From Paraburkholderia sp. PGU19 (GTDB taxonomy: Bacteria > Pseudomonadota > Gammaproteobacteria > Burkholderiales > Burkholderiaceae), in contig NZ_AP023183.1 of the NCBI RefSeq assembly GCF_013426915.1, positions 496,001-560,000 of the forward strand: a stretch of DNA of 64,000 nucleotides, read 5' to 3'. The position numbers and the translations under genes are program-made. Shown piece after piece: positions 52,126 to 61,790 of the stretch (position 1 is the first letter of the stretch; every line of letters begins with the position of its first letter). A model generated the notes under the pieces. The model was not told where the DNA came from. It saw only the letters and a program-made list of their open reading frames with translations, and made no database searches.

Positions 52126-52431
52126 TCATTCACCTGCGTCCGCAGGCGGTTCCTCCGCCAGCCAGTCGTGCACTTCAGGCCGGACGCTGAACGTCGGAGA
52201 ATCGATCCATGCTTCCAGCCAGGATAGCCAGATTCTCCACTGCGCATCGTCCATGACGAACTCTTCGTAGCTGGACCCAGAAGGAGCGTCATTAATCAGG
52301 ACATAGGCGACGCGCCGACCCGTCCAATACGCAACCAGTTCATCGGTGAGGTCTGCCGTCGTTCCTACGCCATGATCTCGAAGTACGGCACCAACCTTTG
52401 CTTCAAACCCTTCACGCGACATCGCCATCAT
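52126..52431 (-). CDS. Small acidic protein, paralogue of 26551-26817
   Basis: About 101 residues from the ATG at 52431 (GGGG upstream). It shares with the 26551 gene the pattern LTDELVAYWTGRRVAYV and DDAQWRIWLSWLEAWIDSPTFSVR. The start is preferred over 52497 on this alignment. Rich in Trp, Glu and Asp; no known family or motif. It ends 47 bases upstream of the NRAMP-like start on the same strand and may be in its transcript. Confidence 0.65.
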   Translation of the reverse strand: MMAMSREGFEAKVGAVLRDHGVGTTADLTDELVAYWTGRRVAYVLINDAPSGSSYEEFVMDDAQWRIWLSWLEAWIDSPTFSVRPEVHDWLAEEPPADAGE

Positions 52432-52641
52432 CGTCCCCGCTACATTGAACAGCGACACGCGGACGCCGCTGTCGCGATTCCCCACGACCTGTGACAAGCA
52501 CGGAATGAGCCTGATTTGTCAACCGCTCAGATGCACGAGGCTCGTTTGCCGCCTGGCATTATGTGTCAGGCCTCCAACTGCTTGCGGCACACCCGTTGCT
52601 GCGGATCGATCGTCTCGACCCGACGTCAGCAGGAGTTCAAT

Positions 52642-53628
52642 ATGCGACCGACAAGCGTTCTAAAGCCGCCGCAGCATTCCCGGCCGAGGCCGCACGGCGT
52701 CAAGGGCGCCGTGGCGTTCGTAAAAGATGTCGCAGGCCGCTTCTCCAGCGACCGCTGTACGATGATGGGGGCGAGCGTTGCTTTTTATTCCGCGTTCTCG
52801 CTCGCGCCCACACTGTTGATCGTGCTAGCAGTCATCGGCTGGTTTTTTGGACGCGATGCCGCGCAGGGGAAGCTCTTCCACCAGATCAAGGGCATTCTCG
52901 GTGCGGATGCAGCAAGCGCAATACAGGCGATCGTCGAACATGCACATTACTCGGGCAACGGCGGCATTGCCGCGTTGATATCCATCGCGTTGCTTGTGGT
53001 TGGCGCATCCGCCACGTTTTCGTCGCTCAATACGGCGCTCGACGTCGTGTTCCAGGCCAATTCCCCGAAAGGCATCGCGGGCGTCGCGTTTCTGTTGCGT
53101 GCGCGTCTCGTATCGCTGGGTCTTGTGATGGGTCTTGCGTTTCTGCTCGTGGTTTCGCTCGTCATCGACGCTGCCGTTCAGACGGTGGGGAACGCACTCT
53201 TTGGCAGCATGGCGCTCACGGTCTTCGCGGAGGCAGCGCAGACGCTATTCGGTCTGGTGATACTGACCGTTGGACTGGGCGCTCTGATCAAATGGCTGCC
53301 GGACACACACGTCTCGATCCGGCCCGCGTTGATCGGCGGACTGATCGCGGCGGTACTTTTCACGGTGGGCCGTCATCTCTTCAGTTTTTATCTGGCACAT
53401 GCTGGCACGGCTGGCTCTTTCGGTGCGGCCGGCTCACTCGCAGTGCTGATGATGTGGCTGTACTTTTGCGCTGCCGTTTTCCTGCTGGGCGCGGAGGTGG
53501 TCGCCGCGATAAGCGGTACACCTTCTCGTGACAACAGCGACGCAGATGCGCAGGAGCTCAGTGCCGGCGGCCCGACGCAAGGCCTTTGGGAAACCCGTGC
53601 GGCTCGTAGATCGCGCCCTCAAAAATAG
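52642..53628 (+). CDS. YihY/BrkB-family membrane protein
   Basis: A 328-residue inner-membrane protein of the YihY/UPF0761 family. Typical segments are FSSDRCTMMGASVAFYSAFSLAPTLLIVLAVIGWFFG, IAALISIALLVVGASATFSSLNTALDVVF, and FYLAHAGTAGSFGAAGSLAVLMMWLYFCAAVFLLGAEVVAA near the end. About six helices. Despite the old name 'BrkB', it is not a ribonuclease; the role is unresolved. AGGAG precedes the ATG at 52642, and the upstream frame extension is not supported. The tail is basic and disordered. Confidence 0.9.
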   Translation: MRPTSVLKPPQHSRPRPHGVKGAVAFVKDVAGRFSSDRCTMMGASVAFYSAFSLAPTLLIVLAVIGWFFGRDAAQGKLFHQIKGILGADAASAIQAIVEHAHYSGNGGIAALISIALLVVGASATFSSLNTALDVVFQANSPKGIAGVAFLLRARLVSLGLVMGLAFLLVVSLVIDAAVQTVGNALFGSMALTVFAEAAQTLFGLVILTVGLGALIKWLPDTHVSIRPALIGGLIAAVLFTVGRHLFSFYLAHAGTAGSFGAAGSLAVLMMWLYFCAAVFLLGAEVVAAISGTPSRDNSDADAQELSAGGPTQGLWETRAARRSRPQK

Positions 53629-53756
53629 CCTGGACCGCGCTCCCTGATTGCCTCTCGCCTGTACCCGCCCATTTGCAGAACGCCGGCCTTGCTGGTATAG
53701 CGGTAATTGCGTGTTCGCCGACCAGACAGTCCACATGAAGCAAACATAGAGGCTGG

Positions 53757-56450
53757 TCACGGTCCGCCTGGTTCTGAAAACTGTTGCCGCAGATACCGCG
53801 CTGTGTGACTTTCATTCTCGCGCGCAACCTCGACGGGCATGCCGCTCGCCACGATCGTCCCGCCCGCGTCTCCGGCTCCCGGGCCAACGTCAATGACCCA
53901 ATCGCTTTGCGCAGCCACCCGCATGTCGTGCTCGACCACCACCACCGTATTGCCCGCGTCGACCAGTCCTTGCAGCTGTATCAGCAGCCGTTCAACATCC
54001 GCCGGATGGAGCCCCGTAGTCGGCTCATCGAGGATGTACAACGTGTCCCCCCGCTGCGCGCGTTGCAGTTCGGTAGCGAGCTTGATGCGCTGTGCTTCGC
54101 CGCCGGATAGCTCCGTGGCCGGCTGGCCGAGTCGCAGGTAGCCGAGACCGATGTCGCGCAGTGCGTTTAGCGCGCGCATGACGGTGGCCTGGTCGGCGAA
54201 GAAACTGCACGCGGCGTCGACGGTCAGGCTCAGCACTTCGGCGATGTTTTTGCCCTGCCAGACGATCTCCAGTGTCGAAGTGTTGTAACGGGTACCGTGG
54301 CAGGTCGCGCATGGCGCATACACGCTCGGCAGGAACAGGAGTTCGACGCTGACGAACCCTTCGCCCTCGCACGTCGGGCACCGGCCTTGCGCAACGTTGA
54401 ACGAGAAGCGGCCCGCGCTGTAGCGACGCTTGCGCGCGGCGGGTGTGTCTGCGAACAGCTTGCGAACGTGGTCGAAAAGCCCCGTGTAGGTCGCGAGGTT
54501 CGAGCGCGGCGTACGCCCAATCGGTTTCTGGTCGACGCGCACGAGTCGCCTGATTGCCTCCATCCCCTCGGCGATGTGACCACTCGTGGGTGCCGGTTTG
54601 CTGGCGAGCAGCGGGTCCTGTTCTTCATCGTCCGGGCCTTCGATGATTTTTCCCAGCCGGCTCGCGACCAGTTCGGGCAACGCCTGACTGACGAGGCTCG
54701 ATTTGCCCGAACCCGATACGCCTGTCACCGTCGTCAGACAGCCGAGCGGAAACGCGACGCTCAGCCCATGCAGATTGTTGCGGGTGATATTGGCAACCCG
54801 TAGCCAGCCCGCGGCATCGCGAGGCGTGCGATCAATGCGCGCGGCCGGGGCGAACAGATGTCGACGCGTCTGTGATGCGTCGACATCCGCGAGTCCCGCA
54901 GGCGGTCCGCTATACACCACATGGCCGCCCGCCTCGCCAGCGGCGGGACCCACGTCGACCAGCCAGTCGGCACGCCGCATCATCTGCAGATCATGCTCGA
55001 CGACAAACAGCGAATTGCCGGCTTGCTTGAGTTGTTGCAGCGCGCTAAAGAGCGCTTCGCCATCGGCGGGGTGCAAGCCGGCCGATGGCTCGTCGAGTAC
55101 ATACACGACGCCAAAGAGCTGCGACGACAATTGCGTGGCGAGCCGCAGGCGCTGCAACTCACCCGACGACAGTGTGGGCGTACTGCGCTCGATCGCGAGA
55201 TAACCGAGGCCGAGATTGGTCAGAGGCGCCAGGCGTTCCAGCAATTCGGCCGCAATGCGCTGCGCGGCGAGCCGTTTCTCTTCGGACAGATTCGGCGTAC
55301 GCCGCACGTCGGGCGAAGCTTTGTGCGCTGAACCGCCGGCAGCGACACGCTTGTCGACGGCATCGCGCATGGCGCTCTTGCTGAGCACGGTACCTTTGCT
55401 GGCGCCTCTGCCCGTCGCCGTGGTGTCTCGCTCCAGCCATTCGCCGCGCGCGATCGGTTCGAGCATCGCGGCGAGTGCCGAGAGCGGCAACCGTGACAGT
55501 TCGGCAATGTCCAGCCCGGCGAATTTCACCGAAAGCGCGTCCTTCTTGAGCCGTTTTCCGAGGCAATCCGGGCAGTCGTTTCCGACCATGTACTGCGATA
55601 CGCGCCTCTTCATCAGCGCGCTTTGGGTGTGTGCAAAGGTGTGCAGCACGTGACGGCGCGCACCCGTGAACGTGCCCTGGTAGCTTGGCTCGTCCTTGCG
55701 TTTGAGCGCGGCGCGCGTCTCTTTGGGCGTGAGTCCCGCGTAGACAGGCACCGTCGGCTGCTCGTCAGTGAAGAGAATCCAGTCGCGATCTTTTTTCGGC
55801 AATTCGCGCCACGGGGTGTCGACGTCGTAGCCGAGTGTCACCAGGATATCGCGCAGGTTCTGTCCGTGCCATGCTGGCGGCCACGCGGCGATCGCACGCT
55901 CACGGATGGTCAATGTGTCGTCAGGCACCATGGATTTCTCGGTGACCTCATACACGCGCCCGAGTCCATGGCACGTTGGGCACGCACCCTGAATCGTATT
56001 GGGTGAGAAGTCTTCGGCGAACAGCATCGGCTGCTTCGGCGGATAGGTTCCGGTGCGCGAATACAGCATGCGCACGAGACTCGACAGCGTGGTAACGCTG
56101 CCCACCGATGATCGCGCGCCGGGCGTGCCACGTTGTTGTTGCAGAGCGACGGCGGGCGGCAGCCCTTCGATTGCGTCGACTTCGGGCACGCCAACCTGTT
56201 CGATCAGGCGCCTCGCGTAAGGCGCAACCGATTCGAAATAGCGCCTCTGCGCCTCCGCGTATAACGTGCCGAATGCCAGCGACGATTTGCCCGAGCCGGA
56301 TACGCCGGTGAATACGACAAGCGCGTCTCGCGGGATCTGTACGTCGATGTTTTTCAGGTTGTGCTCGCGGGCGCCACGCACGCGTACGAAACCCGAGCGG
56401 GCCTCGGCGGGCGTTGGCGCCGAGTTGGGTTTGCTGCGGACGTCATCCAT
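53757..56450 (-). CDS. UvrA-family excinuclease ATPase
   Basis: An 897-residue UvrA-type protein with two ABC modules. Module 1 has Walker [11 protein letters not shown] near residue 52, zinc-type CPTCHGLGR and CPDCLGKR, and signature [15 protein letters not shown]. Module 2 has [10 protein letters not shown], zinc CPTCEGEG...CATCHGTRY, signature [15 protein letters not shown] and Walker [14 protein letters not shown]. It is shorter than housekeeping UvrA (about 940-970 residues) and has the FARSS-type spacing of the UvrA2/DrrC-like branch, which may aid repair or drug and metal tolerance. No uvrB or uvrC is near. Frame intact. Confidence 0.9.
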   Translation of the reverse strand: MDDVRSKPNSAPTPAEARSGFVRVRGAREHNLKNIDVQIPRDALVVFTGVSGSGKSSLAFGTLYAEAQRRYFESVAPYARRLIEQVGVPEVDAIEGLPPAVALQQQRGTPGARSSVGSVTTLSSLVRMLYSRTGTYPPKQPMLFAEDFSPNTIQGACPTCHGLGRVYEVTEKSMVPDDTLTIRERAIAAWPPAWHGQNLRDILVTLGYDVDTPWRELPKKDRDWILFTDEQPTVPVYAGLTPKETRAALKRKDEPSYQGTFTGARRHVLHTFAHTQSALMKRRVSQYMVGNDCPDCLGKRLKKDALSVKFAGLDIAELSRLPLSALAAMLEPIARGEWLERDTTATGRGASKGTVLSKSAMRDAVDKRVAAGGSAHKASPDVRRTPNLSEEKRLAAQRIAAELLERLAPLTNLGLGYLAIERSTPTLSSGELQRLRLATQLSSQLFGVVYVLDEPSAGLHPADGEALFSALQQLKQAGNSLFVVEHDLQMMRRADWLVDVGPAAGEAGGHVVYSGPPAGLADVDASQTRRHLFAPAARIDRTPRDAAGWLRVANITRNNLHGLSVAFPLGCLTTVTGVSGSGKSSLVSQALPELVASRLGKIIEGPDDEEQDPLLASKPAPTSGHIAEGMEAIRRLVRVDQKPIGRTPRSNLATYTGLFDHVRKLFADTPAARKRRYSAGRFSFNVAQGRCPTCEGEGFVSVELLFLPSVYAPCATCHGTRYNTSTLEIVWQGKNIAEVLSLTVDAACSFFADQATVMRALNALRDIGLGYLRLGQPATELSGGEAQRIKLATELQRAQRGDTLYILDEPTTGLHPADVERLLIQLQGLVDAGNTVVVVEHDMRVAAQSDWVIDVGPGAGDAGGTIVASGMPVEVARENESHTARYLRQQFSEPGGP

Positions 56451-56737
56451 CTCGGTTTGTCGTGAGGTGCGTAATAAACAGGTTGTGCAACCGGACCCTT
56501 ATGTGCACGGACCATGCCAAATCACGCACGAGGCTGTGACATACGAGCGTCTTATCTCCGTTTCGCGATATCGTTAAAAGTGACGCCAGCACGTATCTCC
56601 TGTCTTGATTGGAATCCAGTACGCAATGCTTTCAGGACAATCCCGCTCTCTCCGGGCATTGCAAGCCATGCCCGCCACAAGGCATCTAAAATTCCTAACC
56701 GCAGGGGCAGCCCACTCTCGTCGAACCATAATGCTTT
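56451..56737. other. Intergenic region between uvrA-like gene and receiver gene
   Basis: About 290 bases, no gene. No LexA-type CTG-N10-CAG box is evident upstream of the UvrA-like start at 56450. Confidence 0.4.
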
Positions 56738-57169
56738 TCACCTGAGCATCTGATGGATCAGTTCGACCAGCACTGCGCCGTCGTTGCCTTTCTGGTAATA
56801 GCCATCGAAATGTTCCATTGGGCCGCGACCTCTCAATTCCAACTCCGCGAAGCCGGTTACCGCGACGATGAAAATGTCCTTTAAGGCATGCATGCCGCGA
56901 ATGATCGACGCAATGGCAAAGCCGTCGTGTTCCTCCATGCCTATGTCGAGTAATACGACGTGCGGTGTCCAGTAGCTCAACAGATCGATGGCGGCTATAC
57001 CACCTAGCGCAAACCGGGCCTCAAGGCCGGCGGAGACCAGTAATGCGACAAGTGCGTGCGCGCTCGACTCCCGGTCATCGACGACAAGCACGCGCCCAGT
57101 CCTGCCCTGAAGGGAGCACTGCCGGTCCGTCAGGCGATGGACATTCTTCGACAGATTGGTATCTAGCAT
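56738..57169 (-). CDS. Stand-alone receiver-domain protein
   Basis: A 143-residue receiver with no output domain. The acidic pair is in VLVVDDRES, the phosphoacceptor Asp in VVLLDIGMEEHDG, Thr in IVAVTGFAE and Lys in GYYQKGN. All active-site residues are present. A polar N-terminal extension of about 25 residues (LSKNVHRLTDRQCSLQG) precedes the domain. The partner kinase is unknown; the GAF kinase at 37904 is an untested candidate. The broken receiver at 41610 is its closest relative in the window. Confidence 0.85.
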   Translation of the reverse strand: MLDTNLSKNVHRLTDRQCSLQGRTGRVLVVDDRESSAHALVALLVSAGLEARFALGGIAAIDLLSYWTPHVVLLDIGMEEHDGFAIASIIRGMHALKDIFIVAVTGFAELELRGRGPMEHFDGYYQKGNDGAVLVELIHQMLR

Positions 57170-57365
57170 TCGTAAATCCCCGAATGATGTTGCGTATCGA
57201 TGTTTGAGCAGCAGGTAGCATCAAAACAATTGCCAACACAAGGATAGCAAACCGAAAAGCGACGACAGCGCTCGACCTGCCATCTCTGTGGGGCAACGCC
57301 CCGTTGAGACCCTTGGCAGTCTTGTCTATCTATGAACAAAGCGAGTCTCGGCAAATCGATGTGAC

Positions 57366-58718
57366 CTACTTCCCCAAACTCTGCCTGATGCGCTCGACGT
57401 CCCGGCTCGTCACGGGCGGCGCATCGTTGCCCCACGCATTGCGTACGAAGGTCAGGACGCGCGCCATTTCCGTATCGGTCAGCTTGCCCGCAAACGGAGG
57501 CATTTTCTTTGGTTCAGGTCCGCTCTGCGTATGCGGTGCCTCGCCACCCTCGATCAACAGACGCACGAGCGAATCAACCTGTGCGCTCAACACGGCAGGA
57601 TTGCCCGCGAGCCGCGGATATCTAAGCGCTTCGCCCATTCCATCCGGTTTGTGACAGCGGGCGCAAAAGCCCTGATAGATGCCCGCGCCGGGCAACTCGA
57701 CCTCGCCCGTATTCAGCGCGCGCACGCTGCGCAGCGCCGCATGCGACCGATCGTCGAAATGCCCGGAAGATTCGCGCGCTGACAAGCTCTTTAGATAACC
57801 GGCGATCGCGCGCAAATCGTCGTCGGTCAGATATTGCGTGCTGTCCTCGACGACCTGAACCATGCTGCCGAACGTGGCGAGTCCGCCGCCATGCCCGTGC
57901 TTCAGGAAGGACACGAGTTCGTCATTGGAAATGCGGCCGAGCCCCGAGCCCGCGTCGCCCGTCAGATTCGGGGCGAACCAGTGGTCGCTCGTGCCGCCCG
58001 TCAGATAGCGCCGCGATTGCTCGTCGTAGCCGCGCTCTTCGTAAGCCGGTCCGCGCGGCGTATGACAGGCGCCACAGTGTCCGAGCGACTGGACGAGATA
58101 GGCACCACGGTTCCATTGCACGCTGCGTGTCGATTGCGGCACGAATTCGTCGTCGGGCGCAAACGCGACGCTCCAGAACATCAGCGCCCAGCGCTGGTTG
58201 AACGGAAATGGCAAGGCGGTGCGCGGCGCAGGTTTCGACACGGGCGCGACGCCGTGCATGAAATACGCGTAGAGCGCGAGCATATCGTCGTCGTTGATCT
58301 TCGCGAACGACGGAAACGGCATCGCCGGATAAAGCCGCCTGTTGCCGGGCGCGATGCCCTCGCGCACCGCGCGCTCGAAATCGTCGTAGCTGTAGCGCCC
58401 TATTCCGGCGACGGGATCCGGCGTGATGTTCGACGACCAGATCGTGCCGAACGGCGAACCCATCGCGAGGCCGCCCGCGAACGGCGCGGTGGGATGCGGC
58501 GGCTCCTTGCCAGACGGACCGCCCGGCGGCGCCGTGTGACAGCCTCCGCAATCGGCCGCCTTCGCGAGGTATTCGCCCTTCGCGATCAGCTTCGCGTCGC
58601 GGGTATCGACGCGCGCGGCAGACGTTTGCGCGCCGACGCGCTGCATTGTGCCCGTTGTCATCCACGCGGCTACCGCGATGGCCGCGACACCGACGACGAA
58701 AACGAAAGTCGTCTTCAT
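57366..58718 (-). CDS. Triheme membrane-exported cytochrome c
   Basis: A 450-residue c-type cytochrome with an export/anchor helix (FVFVVGVAAIAVAAWM) and three CxxCH heme sites: ADCGGCHT, LGHCGACHT and FCARCHK. The layout resembles the cytochrome subunits of membrane alcohol/aldehyde dehydrogenases, which pass electrons to quinone or an oxidase. Here it is the last gene of the caa3-type oxidase operon, five bases after the preceding stop, so it likely feeds the oxidase or links it to a dehydrogenase. The start at 58718 (ATG) fits a normal signal sequence; longer upstream frames have no support. Possible distal heme ligands were not assigned. Confidence 0.92.
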   Translation of the reverse strand: MKTTFVFVVGVAAIAVAAWMTTGTMQRVGAQTSAARVDTRDAKLIAKGEYLAKAADCGGCHTAPPGGPSGKEPPHPTAPFAGGLAMGSPFGTIWSSNITPDPVAGIGRYSYDDFERAVREGIAPGNRRLYPAMPFPSFAKINDDDMLALYAYFMHGVAPVSKPAPRTALPFPFNQRWALMFWSVAFAPDDEFVPQSTRSVQWNRGAYLVQSLGHCGACHTPRGPAYEERGYDEQSRRYLTGGTSDHWFAPNLTGDAGSGLGRISNDELVSFLKHGHGGGLATFGSMVQVVEDSTQYLTDDDLRAIAGYLKSLSARESSGHFDDRSHAALRSVRALNTGEVELPGAGIYQGFCARCHKPDGMGEALRYPRLAGNPAVLSAQVDSLVRLLIEGGEAPHTQSGPEPKKMPPFAGKLTDTEMARVLTFVRNAWGNDAPPVTSRDVERIRQSLGK

Positions 58719-58723
58719 CGCCG

Positions 58724-59164
58724 TCACCAGCGCCCGCACGGTGACACGACCAGCACTGCGAGATCGGTCGTGACCAGCCCGAACATGAACATCGCGCTCG
58801 ACAAAGCACTGACGCGTGCGAGAAACCATTCGAGTTCCGTGATCCGGCGCGCGCGCACATCGAGTGCATCTCTCCGCCTCGCGCGAGTGAAGATCACTGT
58901 GCGCCATGCGACCACGACACCCGCCACGCCCAGCGCGAAGCACGCCACGCTCAACACCATCAACGCGGGCATCATCCACGCGGGCGGCGCGGCTGGACGA
59001 TCCGGCGTAGACATCGGACAGGCCTGCGCCGTCAGCACTTCGCCGATGAACATCTGCGCGAACCATGCGAGCGGCGTCGCCAGCGTACCGGCCAGCAGAC
59101 GCCACGAATGAAGGCGCGTAGCGTCCTGACGCAGGGTACTGTCGCCGTTCGTACGCTCGATCAT
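58724..59164 (-). CDS. Small oxidase-operon membrane protein
   Basis: A 146-residue protein with three or four hydrophobic helices (RLLAGTLATPLAWFAQMFIGEV, MMPALMVLSVACFALGVAGVVVAW, ALSSAMFMFGLVTTDLAVLVV). It overlaps the subunit III gene by four bases and precedes the cytochrome c gene by five, so it is an integral part of the operon. It may be an assembly or small accessory subunit of the oxidase. No named family recognised; TPDRPAAP after the first pair of helices is a loop. Confidence 0.75.
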   Translation of the reverse strand: MIERTNGDSTLRQDATRLHSWRLLAGTLATPLAWFAQMFIGEVLTAQACPMSTPDRPAAPPAWMMPALMVLSVACFALGVAGVVVAWRTVIFTRARRRDALDVRARRITELEWFLARVSALSSAMFMFGLVTTDLAVLVVSPCGRW

Positions 59165-59781
59165 GTCCGCGCCCTCAGCACATATGGCGACAGATAGAGC
59201 GTCGTGAATATGAAGAGCCATACGAGATCGACGAAATGCCAGTACAGGCCGCCGATCGTCAGCGCGAGACAGCGCTTGTCGTCGAAATAACCGAGCGCCG
59301 TCCAGAGCAGCAGCAACGCTAGCACGACGAGTCCGACCGCGACGTGCGCAAGGTGAAAGCCGGTGATCGTGAAGTACAACGAGCCGTACAGGTGCGTCGT
59401 CAAACCATAAGGATGATTGCGCCACTCCTGGAACTGGATGCCGACGAAGATCACCCCGAGCAGCAGCGCCGTACTCATCGACGCCACCGCCCAATGGAGA
59501 CGCCGCTTCACGCAGCGTTCGCACAGCCATACGAATACGCTGCTCGATAGCAGGATCGCCGTGTTCGCGAGGCCAAGCCCGAGCTTCGGCAGACCTTCGG
59601 GCGGCCACATGCGGCCGCTTTGCGACGCGAGATATAGATACGAGAAGATCAGATAGCCGAACAGCGAGCCCTCCGTGACGATCAGCGCGAGGCATCCGAA
59701 CCAGCCGCCCGAGCGCTCACCCGCGCTGCCGACGGGCAGGCGCGTCGGACGTTCGTAGTCGTCGCGCAACGCGTCGCTCAT
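59161..59781 (-). CDS. ctaE: Cytochrome c oxidase subunit III
   Basis: A 206-residue subunit III (short, five-helix type): LALIVTEGSLFGYLIFSYLYL, VAIL-like helices, and the conserved GSLYFTITGFHLAHVAVGLVVL and YWHFVDLVWLFIFTTLYLSPY, where HFVD.VW is the diagnostic motif. The ATG at 59781 follows the subunit I stop by one base and has GGGAG inside the upstream coding end. It overlaps the next gene by four bases. It completes the core of the heme-copper oxidase with subunits I and II. Confidence 0.92.
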   Translation of the reverse strand: MSDALRDDYERPTRLPVGSAGERSGGWFGCLALIVTEGSLFGYLIFSYLYLASQSGRMWPPEGLPKLGLGLANTAILLSSSVFVWLCERCVKRRLHWAVASMSTALLLGVIFVGIQFQEWRNHPYGLTTHLYGSLYFTITGFHLAHVAVGLVVLALLLLWTALGYFDDKRCLALTIGGLYWHFVDLVWLFIFTTLYLSPYVLRART

Positions 59782-59782
59782 G

Positions 59783-61780
59783 TCAGCTCCCTGCATCGCG
59801 CACGCGCCGTGGCTCGCGCTGGATCAGACTGCGCTCCGGCCACAGCCACATGACGAGCGACGCCGCGCAGCCCAGCAGCATTGCGGCAGCGAACCACCAT
59901 GCGAGCAGCGCAAGGGCCGCGAAAAACAGCGTCGCAAAGACGCTCAGGATGAAAGGCGTATATGAATCTTCCGGCATCTTCAGGATCACATCGGGCCGTG
60001 CTTCGAGCGCCGTCGTACCGAGCGCTTCCCGGCCCTGATCGAGAATGAAGCCCTCTGCGAGCGACGAACGCATGCCGTTCTGATCCTCCTCTTCGATTCG
60101 TCCCTCCCACAGCGGATGCCGACTCGCGACAGTCGGTGCGACAGCGAAGTTATACGGCGGCGGCGGTGAGGAAGCCGACCATTCGAGCGTCCCGGCATCC
60201 CAGGGGTTGTCGCCCGCTGGAACGCCGCGCCGCAAGCTGACTACCAGATCGCACAGGAACATCAGGATGCCGAGCGCGAGCACGAACGACCCCACCGACG
60301 TCACCAGGTTCACTGTGCTCCAGCCCATATCCGGCGCGTAGGTGTAAATGCGGCGCGGCATTCCCAGCAGCCCGGCGATATGCATCGGAAAGAACGCGAC
60401 ATTGAAGCCAACGAACATGATCCAGAATGCGAGCTTGCCCACGCGCTCGCTCATCATGCGTCCCGTGAATTTCGGAAACCAGAAGTACACGCCGCCTATC
60501 ACCGGAAACACGTTGATGCCGAGCAGCACGTAATGCAGATGCGCGACGACGAAGTAGGTGTCCGTGAGTTGCCAGTCGAACGGCACGGCCGCCGTCATCA
60601 CGCCCGAAACACCGCCGATCACGAATAGCAGCACGAAGCCAGCGAAGTAATAGAACGGCACGCGGAACACGGGACGTCCGGTCCAGATCGTCGCAATCCA
60701 TGCGAACGTCGCGATTGCGCTCGGTATCGAGATCGCCATGCTCGCCGCGCCGAACAGCGATAGCGCGAGCGCCGGAATGCCCGTGGCGAACATATGGTGA
60801 ATCCACACCACGAAACCGATCAGCATCGTTGCGATTGTCGACAGCGCAACGGGGCCGTAACCCACCAGCGGCCGGCGACAGAATACGGGCAATGCATCGG
60901 AGACGATGCCCATCGCGGGAAGCACGACGACATACACCCATGGGTGCGCGAAAATCCAGAAGAGGTGTTGCCACAGCAGCGCGCGTCCGCCGTTCAGCAC
61001 GTCGAAGAAGTGCGTGCCGATGCGGCGGTCCATCCACAGCATCAGGAATGCGAGGCTTACCGATGGCACCGCGACGAGATTGCCGCATGATGCCGTCATC
61101 GTGCCCCACACCAGCACGGGAATGCGATCGAGCGACATGCCTGGCGCGCGCATGCGCAGCAAGGTCACGACGAAGTTCACGGAGGCCACTGTTGTCGAGA
61201 TGCCGAGCAGCACCATGCCGAGCGCGTATACATCGATGTTCGGCCCGGTGTCGTAGGCGAGGCCCGACAGCGGAACATAGTTGAACCATCCTGCGTTGGG
61301 CGCCTGCCCGAGCGGAAAGCTTGCATACAGAAAGACGGCAGCGAACAGAAAGATCCAGTACGAGAACGCATTGAGGCGCGGAAATGCCATATCGCGCGCG
61401 CCGAGTATCAGCGGCCACAAATAGTTCGAGAAGCCAGATAGCACGGGCAGCGCGTACAGAAAGATCATCGTCACGCCGTGCATCGTGAAGAGCTGGTTGT
61501 ATTGCTCCGGCGTGAGCACGGTGTTATTCGGCAGCGCGAGTTGCACGCGCATGATGAGAGCCTCGACGCCGCCTGCGATCAGGAATATGAACGCCGTGAC
61601 GAGATAACGGATGCCGATGCGCTTGTGATCGACGGTGGACAGCCAGCCGCGCCAGCCCGGCGGCGTTTCCCACAGTTCGCGCAGTCGCTGCTCGGCGGCA
61701 CTGCCGCGCGCCACCGCCCCGCGTTGCAAGGTGCGCTCGAGCGGCGGGATCACAGTCGAAGAGGAGGTCGTGTCGGCCAT
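59783..61780 (-). CDS. ctaD: Cytochrome c oxidase subunit I, extended C-terminus
   Basis: A 665-residue heme-copper oxidase subunit I. Conserved segments include YNQLFTMHGVTMIFLYALP, HPWVYVVVLPAMGIVSD, IHHMFATG and FVVAHLHYVLLG, which provide the heme a, heme a3 and CuB His ligands (and the cross-linked Tyr in VYVVVLP). The last 130 residues are an extra domain with two further helices (ILSVFATLFFAALALLAWWFAAAM, then LLGCAASLVMWLW), probably a fused small subunit. AGGA precedes the start. It catalyses reduction of oxygen to water with proton pumping. Confidence 0.95.
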   Translation of the reverse strand: MADTTSSSTVIPPLERTLQRGAVARGSAAEQRLRELWETPPGWRGWLSTVDHKRIGIRYLVTAFIFLIAGGVEALIMRVQLALPNNTVLTPEQYNQLFTMHGVTMIFLYALPVLSGFSNYLWPLILGARDMAFPRLNAFSYWIFLFAAVFLYASFPLGQAPNAGWFNYVPLSGLAYDTGPNIDVYALGMVLLGISTTVASVNFVVTLLRMRAPGMSLDRIPVLVWGTMTASCGNLVAVPSVSLAFLMLWMDRRIGTHFFDVLNGGRALLWQHLFWIFAHPWVYVVVLPAMGIVSDALPVFCRRPLVGYGPVALSTIATMLIGFVVWIHHMFATGIPALALSLFGAASMAISIPSAIATFAWIATIWTGRPVFRVPFYYFAGFVLLFVIGGVSGVMTAAVPFDWQLTDTYFVVAHLHYVLLGINVFPVIGGVYFWFPKFTGRMMSERVGKLAFWIMFVGFNVAFFPMHIAGLLGMPRRIYTYAPDMGWSTVNLVTSVGSFVLALGILMFLCDLVVSLRRGVPAGDNPWDAGTLEWSASSPPPPYNFAVAPTVASRHPLWEGRIEEEDQNGMRSSLAEGFILDQGREALGTTALEARPDVILKMPEDSYTPFILSVFATLFFAALALLAWWFAAAMLLGCAASLVMWLWPERSLIQREPRRVRDAGS

Positions 61781-61790
61781 GCGTGTCCTG

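Noticed and set aside
57834..59111. Plus-strand frame of 425 codons opposite the cytochrome c gene
   Set aside because: Arg-rich shadow of a triheme cytochrome and membrane protein genes that have clear motifs.
60150..61418. Minus-strand frame of 422 codons inside oxidase subunit I
   Set aside because: Same strand, different frame from a complete subunit I with all His ligands; Arg-rich artefact.
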